NCBI GenBank assembly: GCA_043778625.1
Contig: JAYWFU010000149.1
Coordinates: forward strand, 1-10,865
Source of the DNA: JACMRI01 sp043778625
Lineage (GTDB): Bacteria; Bacteroidota; Bacteroidia; UBA4408
Direction of reading: 5' to 3'
DNA: 10,865 bases
Below, one piece after another: positions 1-6,787 of the stretch (the stretch's first letter is position 1; each line of letters starts with the position of its first letter). The notes beneath the pieces were generated by a model that did no database searches, was not told the origin of the DNA, and saw nothing but the letters and a program-made list of their open reading frames with translations. The position numbers and the translations under genes are program-made.

Positions 1-2
1 TG

Positions 3-83
3 CGTAATACCGCTAACTGGAATGTTGCGTTAGCGATAACTAGCTTAACAACAGAGGTGTTAAATATTATGAGAGAATTGTAA
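3..83 (+). CDS. 3' end of an unidentified gene (partial)
   Basis: An open frame runs from the window edge to a TAA at 81-83 and encodes about 26 residues ending in LTTEVLNIMREL. The composition is protein-like: a hydrophobic and charged helix-type segment with no low-complexity runs. It ends 7 bases before the stop codon of the convergent gene on the other strand, a spacing typical of tail-to-tail neighbours. No start lies inside the window and the family cannot be recognised from so short a piece. An 81-base open frame can occur by chance, so confidence is limited. Confidence 0.4.
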   Translation, partial: RNTANWNVALAITSLTTEVLNIMREL

Positions 84-90
84 TTAATTT

Positions 91-633
91 TTAAGCACCT
101 CTTCCAACCACTAATGTTTCATTAAGTGTATCTTTCTTCTTAATGATTGGCTCTATCATAGGAGCTTCGCCAGTTAAAGTTTGTTCTGGCGGTGCGCCCG
201 TAAGAGTTGCTGTATCAGGGTTAGTTGCTAATGTATCCCCACTAAGTTTTGTGCTATCAGTTACAGGAGCTGGTTCTCCAGTAGTGCGAACGTTATTACA
301 ACCAACAGTTACCATTAATGTGCTTAGTATAACTAGCACTGCGGTTTTTAACAACGTGTTTTTAAATTGTGTTTCAACATGGGCGTACCATTTGTACAAT
401 ATCCTGTGTATAGCTGGTTCTGGCGGTTGCACAGTTTGCGATACTCTGTAGTGTCCACATATTTTTTGCCCTGCTTTTGCAATAAAATAGTTTTTAATTT
501 CGTTGGCATTCATTGCCGTAAAATCAACTACGGTGGTGTTGCAGGTAGTACAAAATCTACCTTTTTCGTTGGGTTGCATTGTATCCCAGTTTTCGCTACA
601 TGGGGCAGGTATGTGTATTTTAAAATCGCTCAT
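91..633 (-). CDS. Membrane-anchored protein with Cys-rich N-terminal domain
   Basis: This 180-residue protein has three parts. Residues 10-61 form a cysteine-rich module: C12 followed by ENW, then FCTTC (C28, C31) followed by VVDFT, and C59 in a KICGHYR motif. This arrangement recurs at the N-terminus of many uncharacterised Bacteroidota proteins, and the CxxC plus outlying cysteines could bind a metal (inference). Residues about 94-111 form one hydrophobic membrane segment ending in GC. The remaining tail is rich in Thr, Pro and acidic residues, so it is probably an exposed flexible segment; it ends ETLVVGRGA. The gene is last in the long minus-strand run, 59 bases after pirin, and may have its own weak promoter. 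No function can be assigned. Confidence 0.75.
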   Translation of the reverse strand: MSDFKIHIPAPCSENWDTMQPNEKGRFCTTCNTTVVDFTAMNANEIKNYFIAKAGQKICGHYRVSQTVQPPEPAIHRILYKWYAHVETQFKNTLLKTAVLVILSTLMVTVGCNNVRTTGEPAPVTDSTKLSGDTLATNPDTATLTGAPPEQTLTGEAPMIEPIIKKKDTLNETLVVGRGA

Positions 634-659
634 GGTAGTAGTATTTTGTTTGTTTTAAT

Positions 660-691
660 TAAAAATAGCACTTAAATTTTAATTGACGCAA
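660..691 (-). promoter_or_regulatory. Possible internal promoter before the Cys-rich membrane protein
   Basis: On the minus strand a TTG (689-691) is followed, after 21 bases, by TATTTTTA (660-667). This matches the Bacteroidota pattern TTG-N19-21-TAnnTTTG except for the final base. It sits in the 59-base gap after the pirin gene, the largest gap in this gene run, and would let the last gene be expressed alone. In AT-rich DNA such near-matches are common, so this is a weak call. Confidence 0.25.
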
Positions 692-692
692 C

Positions 693-1406
693 TTAAATTT
701 CTGGCACTTCCATTATTAGTATTTTAGCAGCGGTACTAGCTGTAATTTTAATAGTGGTTTCGTTCCACATACCAATCCCATCGCGGGGCTCAAGTGGTTG
801 GTCTTGCACTAGTACATTTCCACTTATTACAAATACATATATTCCGTTGCCTTGTTTTTTCAAGGTATAATCTACCGAAAAATCAGCAGTTAATTTACCC
901 AAATGAAACCAAGCGTCTTGGTGTATCCACACGCCAGCATCGTTAGCATTGGGCGATAGTATTTGCTGTAATATATTTGGCGTACTAAGTGTGTCAATAC
1001 TCATTTGCGCATAGCGAGGCGTTACATTTTTTACCTTAGGAAACAACCATATTTGTAATAATTTAAGTTGCTCAATTGCACTGCCATTATATTCGCTGTG
1101 TTGTATGCCTGTACCCGCACTCATTACTTGTATTTCGCCAGCAGTAATAGTACCTATATTGCCCATACTATCTTTATGCTCAATTACACCCTCAAGCGGA
1201 ATAGTAATAATTTCCATATTATCGTGGGGGTGCATACCAAAGCCCATTCCAGCATCAATACAATCATCATTAAGTACACGCAAAGCACCAAAGTGCATAC
1301 GCTCACGATTTTGATAGTTAGCAAAACTAAACGTATGCTTGGCGTGTAACCAGCCGTGGTTAGCCTCTCCACGTGTGTTGGCTTTGTGTAGTATGTAATT
1401 GCTCAT
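693..1406 (-). CDS. Pirin family protein (YhhW-like bicupin, possible quercetin dioxygenase)
   Basis: The protein has 237 residues, the usual length for the short bacterial pirins of the YhhW type. The N-terminal cupin carries the expected metal ligands: H59 and H61 in MHPHDNMEII, and H103 and E105 in GTGIQHSEYN. The stretch LEGVIEHKDSMGN between them is also typical. The C-terminal half is the second, degenerate cupin of the family and shows no ligand set. Some pirins oxidise quercetin in vitro and others act as redox-sensitive regulators; the physiological substrate here is unknown. The gene starts 5 bases after the stop of the upstream small gene, so the two are almost certainly cotranscribed with the redox-flavoured genes further upstream. 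Confidence 0.9.
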   Translation of the reverse strand: MSNYILHKANTRGEANHGWLHAKHTFSFANYQNRERMHFGALRVLNDDCIDAGMGFGMHPHDNMEIITIPLEGVIEHKDSMGNIGTITAGEIQVMSAGTGIQHSEYNGSAIEQLKLLQIWLFPKVKNVTPRYAQMSIDTLSTPNILQQILSPNANDAGVWIHQDAWFHLGKLTADFSVDYTLKKQGNGIYVFVISGNVLVQDQPLEPRDGIGMWNETTIKITASTAAKILIMEVPEI

Positions 1407-1411
1407 TTTTT

Positions 1412-1678
1412 TTAATGTTTGGTTAAGTTATAAATGTCGTGCTTACGTATGTATAGCAAGGGTTTGTGTATGGTGTATAGTTGCTCGGTAATGGTAGTAG
1501 TTATAGCTATAATAGTGGTGTAATCAGCACAATTATCGTGCTCGTGTGGGCAAGGTAGTTCTGTTATTGTTATTTGGCTTTGCTCAGTAGTTAATGCACA
1601 TTGGTTTAGCCATAGTGTTATGGCTTGCTTGTTAATTAACCCTTGTGGATCGTTAGTATTTTTAAAAAGTAGTGCCAA
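1412..1678 (-). CDS. Small conserved protein with a CPHEHDNC motif
   Basis: This 88-residue protein has no signal peptide or membrane segment. An ITITELPCPHEHDNC stretch (residues about 36-50) is followed by a beta-rich segment and then IHKPLLYIRKHDI near the C-terminus. The layout of ELPC-x6-C, a short hydrophobic strand and an IHKPL motif resembles small proteins I recall from many Bacteroidota and some other bacteria, but I cannot name the family with certainty. The two cysteines and two histidines (C-P-H-E-H-x-x-C) could form a metal or redox site (inference). It lies 14 bases after the MORN lipoprotein gene and 5 bases before pirin. Confidence 0.7.
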   Translation of the reverse strand: MALLFKNTNDPQGLINKQAITLWLNQCALTTEQSQITITELPCPHEHDNCADYTTIIAITTTITEQLYTIHKPLLYIRKHDIYNLTKH

Positions 1679-1692
1679 AGCGTTACATTAAT

Positions 1693-2136
1693 TTATTTAG
1701 TGTAGGTAGTTAATTTTCCTTTGCCGCCTTGGGTATAGTCTATTTCGTGGGTCATAGTACCGTCTTCGTTAAAATATTGCCATACGCCTGATGGTGCGTC
1801 GTTAGTGTAAAAACCCATGGTACTTACTTTACCATTGGCGTGAAATACATGCGAATATCCTTCGCCAATTCCGTTTTTAAATACGCCCTCGCTCCACAAA
1901 TTTCCGTTTTTGTAATAGGCTTTCCACAGCCCGTTGCGCTTACCTTTTATAAGCTCGCCTGCAAAGCGTAGTTGCTTACTGCCATCATAAAACACGGAGT
2001 CTTTACCCGTTTTATTTAGCATAATAAAAGCATCGGCATTGTCGTCTTTTTTTAACGAAGTGTTTTTATCATTTGGCTTACACCCTGTGTAAATACAAAT
2101 ACTTACCACTACTAATAGTTTGAATTTAGGTGCCAT
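1693..2136 (-). CDS. Lipoprotein with MORN-type repeats
   Basis: The protein has 147 residues. The N-terminus is a lipoprotein signal: a short basic start, a hydrophobic stretch and a lipobox YTGC with C19 as the probable lipidated residue, so it should be anchored in a membrane on the periplasmic or surface side. Residues about 58-130 hold three MORN-like units of the Bacteroidota type, with repeated patterns such as GLWKAYYKNGNL, GEGYSHVFHANGK and GVWQYFNEDGTM. Automated annotation often names such proteins YwqK-family antitoxins; nothing here supports a toxin-antitoxin role because no toxin gene is adjacent. It starts 3 bases after the upstream methionine sulfoxide reductase gene stops, indicating cotranscription. 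The function is unknown. Confidence 0.85.
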   Translation of the reverse strand: MAPKFKLLVVVSICIYTGCKPNDKNTSLKKDDNADAFIMLNKTGKDSVFYDGSKQLRFAGELIKGKRNGLWKAYYKNGNLWSEGVFKNGIGEGYSHVFHANGKVSTMGFYTNDAPSGVWQYFNEDGTMTHEIDYTQGGKGKLTTYTK

Positions 2137-2139
2137 AGC

Positions 2140-2610
2140 TTACAATAAATTTACAATTTCGTTTAAATATTTTTCGTCCACCGCATCAAAATGATTAAGA
2201 AATTCGCTGTCTACATCTAACACAAAACTCACTACACCATTAGTACTTTTGGGTACCACTATCTCTGATTGCGACAAACTAGAGCACGCAATATGCCCGT
2301 CAAATTCGTTTACATTAGGTACAACTATGGTTTTATTTTGCGCCCATGCTTTGCCACACACGCCTTTGTTTAAGGCAATGCGTGTGCAGGCCAATGTACC
2401 TTGAAACGGACCTAGTACCAACTCATTGTTTTTAACTATGTAAAACCCTACCCACCAAAAATTAAATGCTTGCTTGAGCACCGCACTTACGTTGGCCATG
2501 TTGGCAATTACATCGGTTTCGTTGTGCAATAATGCCTGTAACTGAGGTAGTAATTGTTGGTACAATTCTGCCTTAGTTAGTTGTGTGTTAATTTTTAATT
2601 CTTCTGCCAT
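2140..2610 (-). CDS. msrC: Free methionine-R-sulfoxide reductase (GAF domain)
   Basis: This 156-residue single GAF-domain protein has the hallmark motifs of fRMsr (YebR/MsrC): FWWVGFYIV near residue 51, LGPFQG at 66-71, and three cysteines C75, C85 and C109. Their spacing of 10 and 24 residues equals that of the E. coli enzyme (C84, C94, C118). SEIVVP follows the last cysteine as expected. The family reduces free L-methionine-R-sulfoxide in the cytoplasm using thioredoxin as electron donor; a thioredoxin gene lies about 2.6 kb upstream on the same strand. The start is 6 bases after the GAPDH stop. The gene belongs to the minus-strand run and fits an oxidative-damage repair role there. Confidence 0.9.
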   Translation of the reverse strand: MAEELKINTQLTKAELYQQLLPQLQALLHNETDVIANMANVSAVLKQAFNFWWVGFYIVKNNELVLGPFQGTLACTRIALNKGVCGKAWAQNKTIVVPNVNEFDGHIACSSLSQSEIVVPKSTNGVVSFVLDVDSEFLNHFDAVDEKYLNEIVNLL

Positions 2611-2616
2611 ATTTAA

Positions 2617-3621
2617 TTACTTGGCTAACGCCATCATTTTTAGTGCTAAATCGGCCAAGCGGTTACTGTAGCCCCACTCGTTATCATACCAACCAATAAT
2701 TTTAACCATGTTGTTTACTACGCTTGTAAACTCGGCGTCAAACAAACACGAATGCGGGTTACCCACTACATCTACTGATACTATGGGGTCTTCAGTGTAT
2801 TCCATAATTCCTTTAAACTCATTTTCGCAGGCTTTTTTAAATGCCGCATTAATTAATTCGGGGGTGTGCGGTTTAGTAAGTACACAAGTAATATCAGTAA
2901 GCGAACCATCGGCCACGGGCACACGTATGCCACAACCACCAATGCGTCCTGTAAGCTCCGGGAAAACCTTTGATACCGCTTTAGCAGCACCTGTGCTTGT
3001 GGGTATCATACTTACTGCAGCGGCACGTGCACGGCGCAAATCTTTGTGGGGCGAATCGTGTAGGCGTTGGTCGCCAGTGTAGGCGTGTACAGTGGTTACG
3101 TACGCCTCTTCTAATATAAAATTTTCGTGCAATACCTTTAACATTGGCGATGCACAGTTAGTAGTGCACGATGCGTTTGATATTATTAAATCATCGGCAG
3201 TTAGCATTGCATCGTTAATACCCAATACTATGGTTTTGGTTTCATCGCTTGCGGGTGCTGATATTATTACACGCTTAGCGCCTGAAGCAATGTGTTGCAT
3301 ACAGCTTTCGGTAGTAAGGTGGTGCCCAGTGGCTTCTATTACTACATCAACATTTAGCGCAGCCCAAGGTAGGTCAGCAATGTTAGGAGTTTTGTAAAAA
3401 TTTATTTTGTGTCCGTCCACCGTCATGCTTGTGGCATCGTGGCTTACAGCGCCTTTGTATATTCGGTGTACTGAGTCGTATTTAAACAAATGCGCTAAGG
3501 TTTTAGTATCGGTTAAATCGTTTATGGCTACTACCTCAATATTGGGATTATTAAGCATAATACGAGTGGTCATACGGCCTATACGCCCAAATCCGTTAAT
3601 TGCTACTTTAATTTTTTTCAT
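2617..3621 (-). CDS. gap: Type I glyceraldehyde-3-phosphate dehydrogenase
   Basis: At 334 residues this is the normal length for phosphorylating GAPDH. The Rossmann start INGFGRIGR (residues 8-16) and AINDLTD with D35 indicate NAD preference. The active site is ASCTTNC with catalytic C152, and H179 in VTTVHAYTGDQ is its general base. HDSPHKDLRRARAAA and the C-terminal WYDNEWGYSNR are also present. It converts glyceraldehyde 3-phosphate, phosphate and NAD+ to 1,3-bisphosphoglycerate in glycolysis, and the reverse in gluconeogenesis. C152 is easily oxidised in this family, which fits the neighbouring hemoglobin and sulfoxide reductase genes. It lies 25 bases after the hemoglobin stop and 6 before msrC, not beside pgk or tpiA as in some bacteria. 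Confidence 0.97.
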   Translation of the reverse strand: MKKIKVAINGFGRIGRMTTRIMLNNPNIEVVAINDLTDTKTLAHLFKYDSVHRIYKGAVSHDATSMTVDGHKINFYKTPNIADLPWAALNVDVVIEATGHHLTTESCMQHIASGAKRVIISAPASDETKTIVLGINDAMLTADDLIISNASCTTNCASPMLKVLHENFILEEAYVTTVHAYTGDQRLHDSPHKDLRRARAAAVSMIPTSTGAAKAVSKVFPELTGRIGGCGIRVPVADGSLTDITCVLTKPHTPELINAAFKKACENEFKGIMEYTEDPIVSVDVVGNPHSCLFDAEFTSVVNNMVKIIGWYDNEWGYSNRLADLALKMMALAK

Positions 3622-3646
3622 GGTAATGTGTATAATGTAGGTTGAG

Positions 3647-4000
3647 TTATTGTTTAATTAATTTTATTTTCATAGTTATAGCTATAAGGTTAGCTCTATT
3701 TTTAGCTAGTGAGGCATTAGCGCCAGCAAACAAACTGTCAACCGTGGTATTAAATAGCTGCAACCAATTATCGAAATCAGCTGATGTTAAAGCTAAATGT
3801 ATGTGTTTTTCCATTACATTGTGCGTGTAGCCAGGTATATCTAACAACACTAATTGCCAAAACTGTTCAATAAGCGGTAGGTGTTTTTCTAAATTTAATC
3901 CCTCAAAATGACGCTTTAATTGTTCATCAGTTATCATAGTGTTATAAAATGTATGCACTAATTGATGTATATCTTCTTTAGTGGTAATGTCGTGCATCAT
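3647..4000 (-). CDS. Group III truncated hemoglobin
   Basis: This 117-residue protein matches group III truncated hemoglobins. Near the N-terminus LVHTFYNTM places Y19 at the usual B10 position that contacts haem ligands. EQFWQLVLL (W48) follows, then MEKHIHLAL, where H66 is the probable proximal haem ligand, and FDNWLQLFNTTVDSLFAG. The usual HFDRWL is DFDNWL here, a mild departure. Group III members bind O2 and NO tightly; the Campylobacter jejuni protein is linked to NO stress, but roles elsewhere are poorly defined. The gene lies 10 bases after the FkbM gene and 25 before gap. The first two codons are both Met, and either could be the start. Confidence 0.88.
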   Translation of the reverse strand: MMHDITTKEDIHQLVHTFYNTMITDEQLKRHFEGLNLEKHLPLIEQFWQLVLLDIPGYTHNVMEKHIHLALTSADFDNWLQLFNTTVDSLFAGANASLAKNRANLIAITMKIKLIKQ

Positions 4001-4010
4001 AGTATTAGTG

Positions 4011-4775
4011 CTAGTTGTAGGCTATACCGTAAGGATGTTTAAAATAAAAATCGCAATCGTAATTAGTGGCATCAGCGTAATTAATGGCTACTAATTGCTG
4101 CGCTTTTAATATGTGTATTTCATAACGAAGTTCAGTAAACATGGCCAGTACATTAGCGCGGTTTTCAGTACCCGAAAGCTCGGCTTGTACTATGGGTTTA
4201 TGAGTGTTGAGTAAGGGCAACATTTCTTTAATAATGTACTGTTCGTAGCCCTCCACATCAATTTTTACAAAATCAATTTTGGTCATTGTGGCAAATGCTT
4301 CAGTAGGTGTTATCATTTGCACATCAATACTTTGGGCAGTGATGGCACTGTCAGTATTGGTGTCGCTTACTTTAGTTAAGCCGTGGCGTAGCACTCCGTC
4401 CACTACAGGGGTTGTCATGCGTACCGTTTTACGCTCATCCCCTAAGGCATTAGGCACAAGTGTAATGTTGGTACAGCGGTTCATTAGTATGTTACCTTGC
4501 CAAATTTTGCCAAACAATGGCATGGGTTCTACCGCTATAACCTTGCCCGATTGTGTAGCCCACTTGCTCATAAACACACTGTAATAACCCAGGTTAGCAC
4601 CAATATCAATACAGTTAAAGCCAGGTTTAACTAACGTACGTAGGTAATGAATTTCGGGGTATTGCTTTTGCAAAAACCCGGCACTAATTAACTTAATGTA
4701 CAGGCTACTTACTAGACGTAAATAAGCTTCGATGGGTAATAGTTTAAATAATAATTGTTTGATAAAAGTAAGCAT
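4011..4775 (-). CDS. FkbM family SAM-dependent methyltransferase
   Basis: The protein has 254 residues. After about 45 N-terminal residues the SAM-binding fold is clear: motif I CIDIGANLGYYSVF (residues 55-68), the acidic end of strand 2 in AVEPMP (E83), NALGDE at about 109-114, and the family signature KIDVEGYE (171-178) that separates FkbM methyltransferases from other classes. FkbM proteins O-methylate polyketides, sugars or glycans; the substrate is not evident from the neighbours, none of which are glycosyltransferases or polyketide genes. It begins 22 bases after the DUF4834 stop and ends 10 bases before the hemoglobin gene. No signal peptide is seen, so it should be cytoplasmic. Confidence 0.9.
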   Translation of the reverse strand: MLTFIKQLLFKLLPIEAYLRLVSSLYIKLISAGFLQKQYPEIHYLRTLVKPGFNCIDIGANLGYYSVFMSKWATQSGKVIAVEPMPLFGKIWQGNILMNRCTNITLVPNALGDERKTVRMTTPVVDGVLRHGLTKVSDTNTDSAITAQSIDVQMITPTEAFATMTKIDFVKIDVEGYEQYIIKEMLPLLNTHKPIVQAELSGTENRANVLAMFTELRYEIHILKAQQLVAINYADATNYDCDFYFKHPYGIAYN

Positions 4776-4797
4776 TAGCTAAATTATAGGGTTGGTG

Positions 4798-5046
4798 TTA
4801 TTTAATTTCTTCAAAATCTACGTAATCACCCTGATTATCAAAGTTAGACGTGGGAGGAGTAGTGTTTTTTTGTATTAATGTTTCGCCTTCGTTTTTGCGA
4901 GTATTATTAGATTGATTATTATTTTGGCGGTTGTTCATTTGCTCGCTCATATTTTGCGCAAACATTTTTAGCAATATAGGGAACACTATACGTGCAATTA
5001 AACGCAATGCTAAATAAATAACAATAAGCGTAAGTATAAATTTCAT
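4798..5046 (-). CDS. DUF4834 family small membrane protein
   Basis: This 82-residue protein has one N-terminal membrane segment (about residues 3-28), a short amphipathic stretch, a long Asn/Gln-rich linker, and the C-terminal motif GDYVDFEEIK. That combination is typical of the DUF4834 family, which is widespread in Bacteroidota and functionally undefined. The tail probably faces the cytoplasm. It is the first gene of the minus-strand run, directly downstream of the thioredoxin terminator. I see no convincing TAnnTTTG promoter in the short space between that terminator and its ATG, so the promoter may overlap the terminator. Confidence 0.85.
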   Translation of the reverse strand: MKFILTLIVIYLALRLIARIVFPILLKMFAQNMSEQMNNRQNNNQSNNTRKNEGETLIQKNTTPPTSNFDNQGDYVDFEEIK

Positions 5047-5081
5047 GGTGCTAATAATAAATAATGGTTAACGTTTTAACT

Positions 5082-5139
5082 AAAAAAAACCTAAACAATT
5101 AGCTTACAGTAAACGTTGCTGCAAGTAATTATTTAGGTT
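5082..5139 (-). terminator. Strong intrinsic terminator after thioredoxin
   Basis: Read on the minus strand, AACCTAAA (5132-5139) pairs with TTTAGGTT (5088-5095). Inside it TAATTA pairs with TAATTG, and then CTTGCAG with CTGTAAG around a 9-base loop. This gives about 21 pairs with one bulged C. The stem runs directly into a T tract on the minus strand (5082-5089 read as A on the plus strand). It lies 40 bases past the thioredoxin stop and insulates trxA from the DUF4834-led gene run. Confidence 0.88.
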
Positions 5140-5179
5140 AGTAAAATTACTATTTTCTTTTGATGTAAATTATAAAGTA

Positions 5180-5497
5180 CTACAATTGTGCTTTTAGTTT
5201 TTCTTCTAACACGCTACGTGGTACTGCTCCAACTTGTTTGTCCACAATTTCGCCATTTTTAAAAAACAGCAATGCAGGTATGTTTCTAATACCATATTTC
5301 ATTGCTATTTCAGGGTTGTTGTCCACATCTACCTTACCTATTACGGCACGTCCTTCGTAGTCTTTAGCTAGTTCTTCAACCACTGGACCTACCATGCGGC
5401 AGGGACCACACCATTCTGCCCAAAAATCTACTAGTACTGGTTTGTCTGCTTTCTCTACTAATTCTGCAAAGTTTGCGTCGGTTAATTCTAATGCCAT
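5180..5497 (-). CDS. trxA: Thioredoxin
   Basis: At 105 residues this is the standard thioredoxin length, with no signal peptide, so it is cytoplasmic. VLVDFWAEWCGPCRM carries the redox-active pair C30 and C33, and the cis-proline is P74 in IRNIPALLFF; KVDVDNNPEIA lies between them as in the family. It reduces disulfides and recycles enzymes such as ribonucleotide reductase and methionine sulfoxide reductases, including the free-sulfoxide enzyme encoded downstream on the same strand. It is flanked by its own terminator and by a 130-base AT-rich gap from the DUF4465 gene in which I find no convincing promoter match, so it may be monocistronic or read from upstream. Confidence 0.96.
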   Translation of the reverse strand: MALELTDANFAELVEKADKPVLVDFWAEWCGPCRMVGPVVEELAKDYEGRAVIGKVDVDNNPEIAMKYGIRNIPALLFFKNGEIVDKQVGAVPRSVLEEKLKAQL

Positions 5498-5627
5498 TTT
5501 TTTTATTTTTTTAAATTAATAATTTACGTGTTATTTTTTTAGCAATGTAAAACTACTAATTCAAGTAATATGCCTACTATTAATTTACTGACATAATTTC
5601 AACTATTGCGTTGTTAACAAGCCAATA

Positions 5628-6590
5628 TTACTGTTTAATTAGTTTTTGGGTAGTAGTTACTCCAGCTTCGTTAGTCATTTTAACTACATAATATCCGTTA
5701 GCTAAATCGGCTATGTTTACAGTAGTAGTGTTACTTGTTTTAACTAACACACCATCAACACTGTAAATAGTGGTAGTAGTAGCATTGGTAGTAATGTAAG
5801 TAGTAGCTGGGTTAGGATAAAACTTTTGTTGCTTAGCTCTTTTTGTTTCGTTACCCACAGTTACATCTAACAATATATTATCAATACAAGCGTAGGTAGG
5901 CGTGTTAATACCAAACTGCCCAGCATCACTTGAGTGAAACGATATGTTAATTCCACCAAATTGATTAATACTATTTAAGCTAGTTAAATTAACCGTTTGC
6001 CAAGTTTTAACTATGTAATCATTAGTGTTATTTGTATCTCTAAAGTCAGCTAAATAAAATACTACTGAATCAGGGTTGCTACTATCTGTTGATTTGAATT
6101 TCACGTAAAAATAATCAGGGTCGTTGCCTGTAGCACCACCAAATTTTTTACTAAAACCTGAGCCATTTTGCATGTCTAACACTGCTAATGTACTGTTAGT
6201 AATTTGTAAACTTGAAAAGAAATTGTAAGGATTAGCTACAGATGTATCAAATTTTAACTGGGTATTTTTGTATATAATCCCAAATTGAGTCGAGTTGTTA
6301 GCTCCCTTACCCGCAATAGTACTGTATTGGTTAGCGTACGAATTGGTTGCGGTGTCCACATTATTGCTGTAAGCCCAGCCTTCCCAGTACGCACCATAAG
6401 TTGTGTCGTAGCTATAAAAATTTTCAAACACTAATCCTTGTGTTTTAAATGGTGCACCACCTAGGTTTTTACCATTTTCGTAGCCTGTTGAGTCCACAGT
6501 TAAGGTTTCAAAATCAACCACTACCGTTTGGGCTTTAACCATAACGTTTACGCTTAGTAGCGTTGCAATACTTAGTACAATTTTTTTCAT
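5628..6590 (-). CDS. Secreted DUF4465 protein with type IX secretion sorting domain
   Basis: The protein has 320 residues. Residues 1-21 are a Sec signal peptide ending in VKAQ. The central part (about 24-240) has the features of DUF4465: VDFETLTVDSTGY, YWEGWAYSNNVDT, NQYSTIAGKG and the late CIDNILLDV. From residue 253 a type A C-terminal sorting domain follows, with FYPNPATT (YPNP at 258-261), IYSVDGVLV and a final VTTTQKLIKQ. It should therefore cross the outer membrane through the type IX system and end up on the surface or outside. It is the first gene downstream of a cobalamin riboswitch, with a leader of about 190 bases after the aptamer. I recall DUF4465 proteins near BtuB-type B12 transporters in Bacteroides, but this is unverified. 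A role in capturing or sensing B12 is inferred. Confidence 0.88.
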   Translation of the reverse strand: MKKIVLSIATLLSVNVMVKAQTVVVDFETLTVDSTGYENGKNLGGAPFKTQGLVFENFYSYDTTYGAYWEGWAYSNNVDTATNSYANQYSTIAGKGANNSTQFGIIYKNTQLKFDTSVANPYNFFSSLQITNSTLAVLDMQNGSGFSKKFGGATGNDPDYFYVKFKSTDSSNPDSVVFYLADFRDTNNTNDYIVKTWQTVNLTSLNSINQFGGINISFHSSDAGQFGINTPTYACIDNILLDVTVGNETKRAKQQKFYPNPATTYITTNATTTTIYSVDGVLVKTSNTTTVNIADLANGYYVVKMTNEAGVTTTQKLIKQ

Positions 6591-6686
6591 TTTGTTTTGT
6601 TTTTAATGGTGTAAATAAATGTAATATACTACTTACCCATTTAATAATAAATAAAACGAAAACAATTTAACACTACCTTATACCCT

Positions 6687-6787
6687 CTGCCAATTGTGCG
6701 CACAATGTAGCAATATGTAGTAGTATTAAAACCATAATCGTTACCCATTACCCGTGAGCAAGCCTAATTAAATTGTGTAGTTGGCAG
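6687..6787 (-). promoter_or_regulatory. Candidate expression platform of the riboswitch leader
   Basis: Downstream of the aptamer on the minus strand, TTGGCAG (plus-strand ctgccaa, 6687-6693) is perfectly complementary to CTGCCAA at the 3' edge of the B12 box (plus-strand ttggcag, 6781-6787). It directly abuts a perfect 14-bp palindrome attgtgcgcacaat (6693-6706). Alternative pairing of the box with this segment could switch the leader between folds. No U-rich terminator hairpin is visible before the ATG at 6590, so the mechanism, if real, may act on translation. Confidence 0.35.

Noticed and set aside
11..35. Inverted repeat CGCTAAC / GTTAGCG as a terminator for the minus-strand gene run
   Set aside because: The stem is 7 bp with an 11-base loop and no T tract on either strand, and it lies in a frame that reads as the end of a plus-strand gene. 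It is probably chance.
143..675. Two overlapping plus-strand frames of 102 codons opposite the Cys-rich membrane protein
   Set aside because: They are antisense to a frame with a clear domain and membrane segment, and they lack family features.
1693..2136. YwqK-type antitoxin of a toxin-antitoxin pair
   Set aside because: The MORN-like repeats explain the similarity; it is a lipoprotein and no toxin candidate is adjacent.
2708..3640. Long plus-strand open frames opposite the GAPDH gene
   Set aside because: They are antisense shadows of a highly conserved gene with a complete set of catalytic motifs; their products show no recognisable domains.
5611..5620. Palindrome ttgttaacaa between trxA and the DUF4465 gene as an operator
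   Set aside because: It is 10 bp of AT-rich palindrome without a second copy or a promoter context, so it is not distinguishable from chance.
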